From Acidithiobacillus sp. (GTDB lineage: Bacteria; Pseudomonadota; Gammaproteobacteria; Acidithiobacillales; Acidithiobacillaceae): 41,853 nucleotides of DNA. Below, in pieces: positions 1 through 9,042 of the stretch. The stretch spans positions 1 through 41,853 of the forward strand of contig JAQVDS010000023.1 of NCBI GenBank assembly GCA_028697715.1, written 5' to 3'. The notes under the pieces were generated by a model that ran no database searches, was not told the origin of the DNA, and was given only the letters and a program-made list of their open reading frames with translations. Each line of letters opens with the position of its first letter. The stretch's first letter is position 1. Made by a program: the position numbers and the translations under genes.

Positions 1-75
1 GCGCAATCGCAGCACCATCTGCCGCAGCATGTTGCGCCCTTCTACCGTCAATTTACGCACATCTATCCGTTCCAT
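1..75 (-). CDS. Probable IS630-type transposase or HTH protein, N-terminal fragment
   Basis: The reverse strand encodes 25 residues from ATG at 75 to the window edge, beginning MERIDVRKLTVEG and continuing with an Arg/Leu-rich helix. Many IS630-family transposases and related orphan helix-turn-helix proteins start in this way, with an acidic-basic leader before the first DNA-binding helix. Only the N-terminus is inside the window, so length and intactness cannot be judged. An extended -10-like TGGTATACT (reverse strand, about 83-91) lies so close to the ATG that the mRNA could be nearly leaderless. The family call rests on resemblance of a short segment. Confidence 0.45.
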   Translation of the reverse strand, partial: MERIDVRKLTVEGRNMLRQMVLRLR

Positions 76-466
76 GACCCTGAGTATACCATAATGATAT
101 CGTATATTTAAGGGCCTGGTTAATAGTGTGCAGCGGCTACGAATCTTTGCAAGCCGAGGCCGAATGATCCAACACGGAATGGGCGGTTGTGCAGAAAAGG
201 TGGAAATAGCTCTACAAAGCGGAGAGCCGCATCTGCGAGTACCTAGCCAATCTAATATTGCCCTTTTGGGGAGGGTTTGTCGGAGTTGAGGATTGATTAT
301 GGCCCGGCTAGCGCGTGAATTTCCTGCGGCGCGGTCCCATGCTTGTCGTGCTTTAGTGCGGCGGCGACAAAGGTAGCCAAGACCGAGACATAGCCCTTGC
401 GAATGACTTGGTCTCTCAGTCCTTGCTTTCCCTTGGCCTTTGTCGCTATTCTCAAGGCTTGGAGAA
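76..466. other. Non-coding region upstream of the thiC leader
   Basis: I see no convincing gene here. A reverse frame stays open from 722 to 297, but most of it lies antisense to the riboswitch and the start of thiC, and it matches nothing I recognise. The thiC promoter should lie somewhere in 300-460, but I could not pick convincing -35 and -10 boxes. The part near 80-120 is AT-rich and serves the reverse-strand fragment at the window edge. Confidence 0.4.
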
Positions 467-2446
<1,980 letters not shown>

Positions 2447-2450
<4 letters not shown>

Positions 2451-2908
2451 AGATAAACGCCGAGCACCCCGACAAAGGTCAGGATGAGGGCAAGGGCGGC
2501 AAGGAAACGGGCGAAGAGCCCATAACCGCGCAGCGCCTTCGCCGCCGCTGCCCAATCCTGTCCAGTCAGGGCGCGGCGTAGACGCTTCATTGGTGCAAAG
2601 GCGAGGTGAAAGGCGCCGAGGGCGGCAATCGTCCCCAGCACGACCATGATCCACACCGCCACCCCGAGGCTGCCAAAGCCGCCGATACTGCTCACCATGG
2701 CGTAACCGCTCAGCAGCAGGAGCAGAGCAGCGAAGATTCCCCCGAAAGAGAAGGCCTGGATGGCTTGCGCAAGCGAGTGCCAGGACTGGGGCGTATGCTC
2801 CAGGCGCAGCCAGCGCGGCAGTAGGTAAAAACCGAGGAACACCAGCCCGCCGATCCAGTAGAACAGCGCAACCAAGTGAAAAAACTGCCAGATGGCAAAT
2901 TGAGGCAT
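2447..2908 (-). CDS. Small CopD-like integral membrane protein
   Basis: About 153 residues with four predicted membrane helices, in the pattern of small CopD-like/DUF membrane proteins. Early His residue H10 (FFHLVALFYWIGG) sits in helix 1, a position often used for haem or metal in this group; a haem or copper role is inference only. Another ATG lies at 2920, but the SD GGAGGAAATC directly precedes ATG 2908, which I prefer. A strong intrinsic terminator lies immediately upstream, so the gene is expressed either by read-through from the cytochrome bd operon or from an unseen promoter. Function is unknown. Confidence 0.7.
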
Positions 2909-2921
2909 GATTTCCTCCAAT

Positions 2922-2946
2922 AAAAAAAGGGGCCCGAAGGCCCCAA
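2922..2946 (-). terminator. Rho-independent terminator of the cytochrome bd operon
   Basis: On the reverse strand GGGGCC-TTCG-GGCCCC is followed by TTTTTTT. This is a perfect six-pair GC stem with a stable TTCG loop and a U-run. It lies after the 33-residue peptide gene and directly before the SD of the next gene on the same strand, so it either ends the operon or attenuates the last gene. Confidence 0.9.
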
Positions 2947-2972
2947 GGATACGCTACCGATGGAACTCGTGA

Positions 2973-3074
2973 CTACTTGAAGCGCTTGCGGGTATAGAGA
3001 TACATGATCCCGGCAATGCTCAGGTAGACCAATGGCAAAAAGAAGATGATGTCTTCCAGATCCGTGTAATGCAT
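2973..3074 (-). CDS. 33-residue single-helix membrane peptide, bd-oxidase accessory candidate
   Basis: The peptide starts MHYTDLEDIIFF, has one hydrophobic helix (about residues 8-27) and ends in the basic tail YTRKRFK, giving an N-out/C-in topology by the positive-inside rule. It has a near-perfect SD (AGGAGG, six bases before ATG 3074), and the stop codon of the previous gene forms part of that SD, so translation is coupled. The general shape, a short acidic N-terminus, one helix and a basic tail, resembles CcoQ/FixQ-type or other oxidase small subunits. No family can be assigned with confidence. It lies immediately before the operon terminator. Confidence 0.75.
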   Translation of the reverse strand: MHYTDLEDIIFFLPLVYLSIAGIMYLYTRKRFK

Positions 3075-3083
3075 GGTCGCCTC

Positions 3084-3287
3084 CTAGCGTGAAGAGATGC
3101 CTTTCTGATTCAGCTCTTCATCCTGGCGGTCGAACATCGCCGCGCCAGAAGCGGAAATCAGAACGATCATCGTGGTACCTACCAGCCAGGCAAAGTACCA
3201 GGGGCCATAGTCGCCGGTAATCACCGCCAAAAATAGAGCGAAGGCGAGAATTACGAAACCGGTAATAAATGTCAGCAAGCCTTTCAT
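3084..3287 (-). CDS. cydX: CydX-like small subunit of cytochrome bd with an extra N-terminal helix
   Basis: 67 residues with two predicted membrane helices. Residues about 30-60 (PWYFAWLVGT, then a hydrophobic helix, then an acidic tail DRQDEE) match the CydX signature W-Y-F-A-W-x-x-G-T. CydX stabilises haem b558/b595 binding in cytochrome bd. In Enterobacteria CydX is about 37 residues and starts at that Trp; here another helix (residues 3-23) is fused in front. The gene follows cydB by 12 bases with SD AGGAGG before ATG 3287, which agrees with the cydABX order. The extension is seen directly; its role is inference. Confidence 0.8.
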   Translation of the reverse strand: MKGLLTFITGFVILAFALFLAVITGDYGPWYFAWLVGTTMIVLISASGAAMFDRQDEELNQKGISSR

Positions 3288-3299
3288 ATTGGCCTCCTA

Positions 3300-4433
3300 T
3301 CAGTACGCGTGGTCGTCACTGGCGGCAGGTGCCTTGACCTTGCCGCGCATGACATTGAAGCACCAGGTGGTGTATGCCAGGATCGTGGGGACGAAGATTG
3401 CGGTGAAGATCGTCATCCAGATCAGGTTGTACTGGCTACCCGTACCATTCCAGACGGTGATGCTCTGCGCCGGGTTGTCGCTGGAGGGCATGAGGAAGGG
3501 GAACATCGAGATGCCCACCGTACCCAGGATGCTGATCCAGGAAATGGCGCCTAACCACCAAGCCAAGCCAGCCTTCTGTGCCCGCATGGCAAAGGAGCCA
3601 GCCAGCATGGCCAGGATGCCGATCAAGGGGACGATCCACAGGATCGGCGCACTATGGTAGTTGTTGAGCCAAGCCCCTGCCTCACGGGTCACGTTCTGCG
3701 CCGCCGAGATATTGGCAGGCATGCTCGGGTCCGCATCATGCAGCACATAGCCGGTCTTGGCAGAGATCCAGATGCCGCCGACGACGAAAAGGATGGCACT
3801 CAACACGCCCGCCACCGAGCCGATCTTCTTGGCACGGCTGTAGATTGGGTCGACACCACGAATCATCAGCATGGCAGAGCCCTGATAGATGGCCATAGTC
3901 AGCGCCAGTACACCACAGAGAATTGCGAAGGGATTCAGCAGGTACCAGATGAAGGACTCAGTCTGGTAGTACTGGCCATCCCAGCCAAAGTGGAATCCGA
4001 CGCCCTCGAGGATATTCCCGATGGCCGCGCCGTAGATGATCATGGGTAGGGCACCAGAAATCAGGAAAACCCAGTCCCAGGTGTTGCGCCATTTCTCGGT
4101 GGGAACCTTGGAGCGATACTCAAAGGCCACCGGGCGCATGATCATGCTGAACAGCAGCAGAATCATGACGATGTAAAAGACCGAAAAGGAAGTGGCATAG
4201 AGGCTGGGGAAGGCCGCAAAAATGGCGCCACCACCCAGAATGAACCAGACCTGATTGCCGTCCCAGTGCGGCCCGACGATGTTCAGGGCCTCACGCCGCT
4301 CGCCATCGGTTTTGCCGACAAAGCGCATCAGCGCGCCGACACCCATATCCATACCCACCATGATGGCCAAGCCCATGAGCAGAACGCCCAAGAGTAACCA
4401 CCACAAGACTTTCAGAAAAACATATGCATCCAT
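3300..4433 (-). CDS. cydB: Cytochrome bd ubiquinol oxidase subunit II
   Basis: 377 residues, the usual size for CydB, with eight or nine predicted membrane helices. The N-terminal region carries conserved family stretches (GMDMGVGAL, GPHWDGNQVW, RPVAFEYRSK). With CydA it forms the quinol-oxidising, oxygen-reducing complex in the inner membrane that does not pump protons but has very high oxygen affinity and resists cyanide, sulfide and nitric oxide. SD AAGGAG lies seven bases before ATG 4433, and cydA ends 44 bases upstream. Second-to-last residues HAY are unremarkable. Confidence 0.95.
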   Translation of the reverse strand: MDAYVFLKVLWWLLLGVLLMGLAIMVGMDMGVGALMRFVGKTDGERREALNIVGPHWDGNQVWFILGGGAIFAAFPSLYATSFSVFYIVMILLLFSMIMRPVAFEYRSKVPTEKWRNTWDWVFLISGALPMIIYGAAIGNILEGVGFHFGWDGQYYQTESFIWYLLNPFAILCGVLALTMAIYQGSAMLMIRGVDPIYSRAKKIGSVAGVLSAILFVVGGIWISAKTGYVLHDADPSMPANISAAQNVTREAGAWLNNYHSAPILWIVPLIGILAMLAGSFAMRAQKAGLAWWLGAISWISILGTVGISMFPFLMPSSDNPAQSITVWNGTGSQYNLIWMTIFTAIFVPTILAYTTWCFNVMRGKVKAPAASDDHAY

Positions 4434-4477
4434 TATCTGCTCCTTGTGCGGCGAGGCGCGGGCCTCGCCAATGCTGC

Positions 4478-6112
4478 TCAGGACCGGTTCATGCTCGACT
4501 TGGCAAAGGCCGGCTTGCCTGCCATACCACCACCTGCCGCCGGTTCCTCTCCATGATGATGGCTTTCCTGCGGCCCCAGACGCGCATACTTGAACATCAG
4601 GTAGAGCTCTGCCGCAATGAAGGTACTATAGAGCAGTACAAAGCCGATGAGAGAGAAGATCATGTAGCTGACGCTGTGACTGGAGGCCGATACGAAGGTC
4701 GGCAGCCAACCATAGACGGTCCAGGGTTGACGGCCATTCTCCGCCGTAATCCAGCCGAATTCACAGGCGATCCAGGGCAACGGCACACTCCACAAGGCGA
4801 TCTTGAGGAACAACGGGTGTTTCTCGATCTCGTTCTTGAGGCTGTAGTAGGCCGCGAAGGCAAAGAGCACCAGCATGAAGAAGCCGGCTGCCACCATCAG
4901 ACGGAACGCCCAGAACTCGACCCAGACGTTGGGAATGGTCGCCTTGGCCGTCTTGTCGAGCACGCTCGGCAGGTTGCTGGCGTTGACCTTGGCGAGATCC
5001 TGATCCGGGGCAAATTCCTTGGCCAGGAAGCCATAGCCCATGTCTTTCTCATACTGCTTGAAGGTTGCCAGCGCTGCCGTGTCGTTGTGATCGGCATTGT
5101 AGGCCTTGAGGGCAATCATCGCCTTGATGCCATTTTCGATGTGCGGCTTGGCATCCTGTTCCAGGTTCTTGATGCCGGGGATGACGGTGTCCTCGGAATG
5201 GGTCAATAACGGGGTCAACACGTAAGGAATGCCGATCTCAAACACGTTTTTTTGCTCTGTTCGACTGGGGAAGGCGATCAAATTCCAAGATGCCGAGACC
5301 GTGTGCGGGTTGGTTTCCCAAATGGCTTCCATGGCCGCCAGCTTGGTTGGCTGCGCGTGGGCGTCGATATACCCCAGGGCATCACCAAGGGTGATGACAC
5401 CGACCGTGGAGATCACGCCGAAGATGGCCGCCAGGCGGAAAGAACGCAGGGCGATATCCCGACGTTTCTTGGTCAGCAGGTAGTACGCTGATACTGCCAT
5501 GACGAACATCGAGCCAGTGACAAAACCGGCGATGGAGGTATGCACAAACTTCGCCTGGGCATCGGGGTTGAAGATCAGCCCCACGAAGCTGGTGAACTGC
5601 ATGCGCATGGTGTTGGGATCGAAGGTGCCGCCCCGCGGGTCCTGCATGAAGCCGTTGGCGATCAGGATCCACAAGGCGGAGAGGTTGGAACCTAGGGCGA
5701 CCAGATAGGTGACCACTAGATGCGCCTTGGGCGACATGCGATCCCAGCCGAAGAACATGACGCCGACGAAGGTAGACTCCATGAAAAAGGCCATGAGTCC
5801 TTCAATCGCCAGGGGGGTGCCAAAGATATCGCCCACGAAATGCGAGTACATGGACCAGTTGGTGCCAAACTCGAACTCCATGGTCAGGCCGGTGGCGACA
5901 CCGAGCGCAAAGTTGATGGCGAAGAGCTTGCCCCAGAACTGGGTCATCTCCTTATAGATCTGCTTCCCGGTCACCACGTATACCGTTTCCATGGTGGCGA
6001 GAATGAAGGTGAGCCCCAGGGTCAGGGGTACGAAAAGAAAGTGGTAGAGAGCTGTCAACGCAAACTGCAAGCGTGACAGCTCGACGACCGTCGGATTAAT
6101 CAGCATATCCAT
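4478..6112 (-). CDS. cydA: Cytochrome bd ubiquinol oxidase subunit I
   Basis: 544 residues. Haem ligands are visible: H24 (RLQFALTALYHFLFVP) and H191 (KFVHTSIAGF) correspond to E. coli H19 and H186, and M406 (FRLMVAAGF) to M393. The quinol-binding loop has the KxxxxE signature (TKLAAMEAIWE), and the long insert between this loop and M406 places it in the long-Q-loop subfamily. GRQPW is conserved. The start ATG 6112 has SD GGAGG; a second in-frame ATG follows two codons later. The upstream metallo-beta-lactamase-like gene ends 10 bases away, so both share the sigma-54 transcript. The His-rich tail (ESHHHGEE) is unusual but harmless. Confidence 0.97.
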   Translation of the reverse strand: MDMLINPTVVELSRLQFALTALYHFLFVPLTLGLTFILATMETVYVVTGKQIYKEMTQFWGKLFAINFALGVATGLTMEFEFGTNWSMYSHFVGDIFGTPLAIEGLMAFFMESTFVGVMFFGWDRMSPKAHLVVTYLVALGSNLSALWILIANGFMQDPRGGTFDPNTMRMQFTSFVGLIFNPDAQAKFVHTSIAGFVTGSMFVMAVSAYYLLTKKRRDIALRSFRLAAIFGVISTVGVITLGDALGYIDAHAQPTKLAAMEAIWETNPHTVSASWNLIAFPSRTEQKNVFEIGIPYVLTPLLTHSEDTVIPGIKNLEQDAKPHIENGIKAMIALKAYNADHNDTAALATFKQYEKDMGYGFLAKEFAPDQDLAKVNASNLPSVLDKTAKATIPNVWVEFWAFRLMVAAGFFMLVLFAFAAYYSLKNEIEKHPLFLKIALWSVPLPWIACEFGWITAENGRQPWTVYGWLPTFVSASSHSVSYMIFSLIGFVLLYSTFIAAELYLMFKYARLGPQESHHHGEEPAAGGGMAGKPAFAKSSMNRS

Positions 6113-6122
6113 GAACTACCTC

Positions 6123-6836
6123 CTACGAAGACGCCGGTACGTCCTGTCCCGGCCCATAACGGTGCAGATTTTTTTCTGCCCGCACTTTTTCCCCTTGTTT
6201 TGCGACATTTTTTTTTGGTAACAACTGACTGTATCGATGCAAGAGACCTGCAGAATCCCCGCCAGTACCAAGCTGGCTGCGGCGGCGAAACTCTTCGATG
6301 CTGCTCAGGCGGCGGCCCTGATTCTCTGCTCCCGGATAGAGGAGAGTTTCTTCAGGAAAATGCTCCAGCAGGGTGTGCAGTCTAGCAAGCAAGCGAGCTT
6401 TGGCCTGCCGCCGCAGCTTTGGATGCAGACCGCGTACCAAGATCGTTTCTCCGGTGAAGAGGCGATCATTCCAAGCATACATTAAGGCGCATGGAGTGAG
6501 ACCGGGGGTATGGAATACCCGCAGGGACTCCTCACCAAAATACAGCACGTCCTCATCACGAATACGCATGTCGACACTGGCCGCAACGATGCTCTCGTGG
6601 GCGGCAAGTCTGGCCCCCCAGTGTTCGCGCAGGGTCTCGGCAGCTTTCTCGTGGCTGACGTTCCAGTGGGTGACCAGGATGAGGCGCAGTTGTAAGCCCC
6701 GGCTACGCAAAAATTCCTCGACCGCCGGTAGATGGGTCTCGGCAACATCGATCACCACCGCCTCACGGGTGATCGAATCGCCCAGGATGTAGGCGAGAGA
6801 ACCCTCTTTCTCGGAGCAGATCTGACGAAAAATCAT
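6123..6836 (-). CDS. Metallo-beta-lactamase-fold protein related to persulfide dioxygenase, metal site degenerate
   Basis: 237 residues, similar in order of motifs to ETHE1/Blh persulfide dioxygenases. The normal THxHADH motif reads T56-H57-W58-N59-V60-S61-H62. The His of TPGHTPG is replaced by L113 (TPGLTPC), the FTGD aspartate by E130 (FTGET), and the His of YPGHD/YPAHD by A170 (YPGAE). Thus of the three iron ligands of ETHE1 only one His is kept. It is probably non-catalytic or uses a different chemistry, for example as a sulfane-sulfur or haem-related sensor or a chaperone for the oxidase. SD GAGG lies eight bases before ATG 6836. It is the first gene of the cydAB operon, under a sigma-54 promoter. 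A C-terminal tail of about 40 charged residues extends past the fold. Confidence 0.85.
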   Translation of the reverse strand: MIFRQICSEKEGSLAYILGDSITREAVVIDVAETHLPAVEEFLRSRGLQLRLILVTHWNVSHEKAAETLREHWGARLAAHESIVAASVDMRIRDEDVLYFGEESLRVFHTPGLTPCALMYAWNDRLFTGETILVRGLHPKLRRQAKARLLARLHTLLEHFPEETLLYPGAENQGRRLSSIEEFRRRSQLGTGGDSAGLLHRYSQLLPKKNVAKQGEKVRAEKNLHRYGPGQDVPASS

Positions 6837-6868
6837 GAGATGAGCCTCGTAACTATTGCAGAGATATT

Positions 6869-6886
6869 CAGCAAAGACTATGCCAA
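6869..6886 (-). promoter_or_regulatory. Sigma-54 promoter of the MBL-cydAB operon
   Basis: On the reverse strand TTGGCA-TAGTC-TTTGCTG gives a -24 GG and a -12 GC separated by exactly ten bases, with TGGCA and TTGC both matching the RpoN consensus. Predicted transcription start is about 6859, some 23 bases before the ATG at 6836. A sigma-54 activator gene with upstream half-sites lies divergently next to it, which strongly supports the call. Confidence 0.85.
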
Positions 6887-6967
6887 TGTCGGAATTTCTG
6901 GTTGATCCCTAGGGATGGCTGATGTACTTTGGCGTGGTCCGGACGAAGCTCGATTGGTAAGGGTGAC

Positions 6968-7035
6968 GGCAGAGAAAAACTGCCAAAAATGGCAGAATCA
7001 TTTGGCAGAGCTGCTATAATTGGCAGAGCACTGCC
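6968..7035. promoter_or_regulatory. Array of GGCAG/CTGCC half-sites, probable activator-binding sites
   Basis: Six half-sites lie within 68 bases: GGCAG at 6968, CTGCC at 6980, GGCAG at 6991, 7004 and 7022, and CTGCC at 7031. CTGCCA-AAAA-TGGCAG (6980-6995) and GGCAG-N4-CTGCC (7022-7035) are perfect inverted repeats. The array is about 100-160 bases upstream of the sigma-54 promoter, the usual enhancer position, and it overlaps the promoter of the activator gene, which suggests autoregulation. Confidence 0.7.
7012..7020 (+). promoter_or_regulatory. Extended -10 promoter of the sigma-54 activator gene
   Basis: TGCTATAAT contains a perfect TATAAT (7015-7020) with the extended TG dinucleotide. 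No good -35 is visible, as is common for extended -10 promoters. Expected start is about 7027, 26 bases before ATG 7053. It is embedded in the half-site array. Confidence 0.6.
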
Positions 7036-7052
7036 GCTAGGGGGGATTGTCG

Positions 7053-8378
7053 ATGCTCAAACAATTGCGTCCGGAACTGACCTCGCTGCTCGACTGTTTT
7101 GCATTGCCTGCTGTTTTGCTCGAGGCAGACCATACGGTGCTTGCCGCCAACCAGGCGTATCGCAAACAGTTTGGCGATGGTAAGCCGCTGCAGGGGCGGC
7201 ATTGCGACGAGATCCTGCGTACCGCGGGGGTGTTCTGTGATGACGCTGGTAATGAATGTCCGATGGCGCGTTGCCAGCAGAGTAACGAGGCGGCGCATGC
7301 GCTGCGCTTGCATGATGGTCGCGCCCTGCAGGTGGTCTTGTTCCCGATACGCAACGCCGATGGCAAACCCGCCTATTTCCTCGAGCTCCTTACCCCGCTG
7401 ATAGAGCAGAGTACCTCTACCGATGGGCTGGTGGGACAGGGCGCGCGGATGCAGGAGCTTTCCCGCGCATTGCACCGGGCCGCCCCGAGTGATGTGCCAA
7501 TACTTTTACTTGGTGAATCCGGAACGGGTAAGGAGCTTGCCGCTGGCATGGCACATCGGGCAAGTCAGAGGGCGCAGGGGCCTTTCGTGGTGCTGGATTG
7601 CTCGGGGCTTTCCGAGACGCTGTTCGAGAGCGAGCTCTTTGGCCATGAGAGAGGTGCCTTTACGGGTGCCCATAGTCGGAAAATCGGCCTTGCGGAGGCA
7701 GCGAATGGCGGGACCTTGTTTCTCGACGAGGTTGGCGACATCCCTCTGCCTCTGCAGGTCAAGCTTTTGCGCTTGCTGGAAAGCGGGACGTTTCGGCGGG
7801 TTGGCGGCATCGAGCTGATCCGTTCCAAATTCCGATTGATCTCGGCCACCCATCGCGATCTAGAACGGATGGTGCGCGAAGGGACTTTTCGCCAGGATCT
7901 TTACTACCGCATCAGCACCTTCCCCATCACTCTGCCGCCCTTACGCGAGCGGCGTGAAGATATTCCGCAACTGGCGGGGTCCCTGCTCCACAACCTGGGG
8001 TACCCGCGCCTGCGCTTGAGCACAGAAGCCTTGGAGCTGCTGCTGGCATATGACTTTCCGGGTAACGTCCGAGAGCTGCGTAACATTCTGAACCGCGCGG
8101 CATTGTTGACCGATGATGTGGCGATCCTGCCGGAGCATCTGCCCCCGACTTTACGGCAGGAGCCTACCACCGCGAACGCCTCCCCGGCAGCAGATTTCTC
8201 GGCAGTAGTCCCGTTGCAGGAACTGGAGGCCCGTTACCTGCGCTGGGCGCGGGTCCATCACGCAGGGGACCGTCGCAGTCTGGCCCGCTCGTTGGGGCTG
8301 AGCGAACGTACCCTGTATCGCAAGCTGGAGGCGATCGATGGTCCCGGCCAGAAAAGAGAATCTGATCATGGCCGATGA
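7053..8378 (+). CDS. Sigma-54-dependent transcriptional activator with Cys-rich PAS domain
   Basis: 441 residues: a PAS-like sensor (about 1-115), an AAA+ ATPase (about 125-360) and a Fis-type helix-turn-helix (about 405-430, [19 protein letters not shown]). Walker A GESGTGKE lies at about 153, the sigma-54-contacting GAFTGA loop at about 200 and Walker B FLDEVGD at about 222, so it should be a competent activator. The PAS domain holds C51, C62, C69 and C74 (CX10CX6CX4C), which could bind a metal or cluster or react with sulfur or oxidants. TTG at 7047 is in frame, but the GGGGG SD is correctly spaced only for ATG 7053. It is divergent from the MBL-cydAB operon, its most likely target. Confidence 0.9.
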   Translation: MLKQLRPELTSLLDCFALPAVLLEADHTVLAANQAYRKQFGDGKPLQGRHCDEILRTAGVFCDDAGNECPMARCQQSNEAAHALRLHDGRALQVVLFPIRNADGKPAYFLELLTPLIEQSTSTDGLVGQGARMQELSRALHRAAPSDVPILLLGESGTGKELAAGMAHRASQRAQGPFVVLDCSGLSETLFESELFGHERGAFTGAHSRKIGLAEAANGGTLFLDEVGDIPLPLQVKLLRLLESGTFRRVGGIELIRSKFRLISATHRDLERMVREGTFRQDLYYRISTFPITLPPLRERREDIPQLAGSLLHNLGYPRLRLSTEALELLLAYDFPGNVRELRNILNRAALLTDDVAILPEHLPPTLRQEPTTANASPAADFSAVVPLQELEARYLRWARVHHAGDRRSLARSLGLSERTLYRKLEAIDGPGQKRESDHGR

Positions 8379-9042
8379 TTCTTTGCCTGCCCTCGACTGG
8401 GCGCCGGGTTCCTGGCAACGACCGGGAGCGCAGACAGATGCCCCGGTTTTGTTGTTGCTGCATGGTCTCGGCGCCAGTCAGGAGGACATGCAGGCGGTGG
8501 CGGAGCTTCTTGATCCGCAGCGGCGCTATTATCTGTTGACCCTGAATGCACCACGGCGGGCGGTGACCCTGAATCGTGGTTATGTGATGCCAGCCTGGTA
8601 TGATCTTCTCGGCCTCGGCCCTGATTCGGCGGAAGACGACGCCGGGATGCAAGCAATCGCCCAGTCCTTGCACGCTGCACTGGCACCGGTGATGCGCGGT
8701 AGGGACTTGATCTTGGGTGGATTCTCCCAAGGTGCAGCCTTATCCCTGTATTTGCACTTGCATGCGAGTTTTGCTGCGCGCGCCGTCCTGGTGTTCAGTG
8801 GTTACCTGCCCTTACGTCAGGATACCCCGCTGGCTTCTGGCAACGCGGCGCCCATTTTCTGGGGCCACGGCACCTACGATGATGTGCTACCGCTGGAGTA
8901 CGCACAGTGGGGCGAGGAGATCCTGCAGCGCCAAGGCTATGCAGTGACCCGCCGGGACTACCCGATGGGGCACAGCATCGTTCCAGAGGAAATCGCAGCG
9001 GCGCGGGAGTTTCTCGCAGCCAGTACCATCCAGCTGACCTGA
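8368..9042 (+). CDS. Alpha/beta hydrolase, carboxylesterase/phospholipase (acyl-protein thioesterase-like) family
   Basis: 224 residues from ATG 8368; an upstream ATG at 8338 is in frame, but AAGAGA before 8368 makes the shorter form preferable. The oxyanion-hole segment [12 protein letters not shown], the nucleophile elbow GGFSQG (S120), the acid in GTYDDVLP and the His in MGHSI form a complete catalytic triad. Substrate is unknown; members hydrolyse short-chain carboxylic esters or lysophospholipids. The gene overlaps the end of the sigma-54 activator by 11 bases, so the two are probably cotranscribed. Its stop abuts the convergent stop of the flavoprotein gene with no gap. Confidence 0.85.
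   Translation: MADDSLPALDWAPGSWQRPGAQTDAPVLLLLHGLGASQEDMQAVAELLDPQRRYYLLTLNAPRRAVTLNRGYVMPAWYDLLGLGPDSAEDDAGMQAIAQSLHAALAPVMRGRDLILGGFSQGAALSLYLHLHASFAARAVLVFSGYLPLRQDTPLASGNAAPIFWGHGTYDDVLPLEYAQWGEEILQRQGYAVTRRDYPMGHSIVPEEIAAAREFLAASTIQLT

Noticed and set aside
6123..6836. Reading the MBL-fold gene as an active glyoxalase II or persulfide dioxygenase
   Set aside because: Most metal ligands are replaced, so a catalytic name would be misleading.
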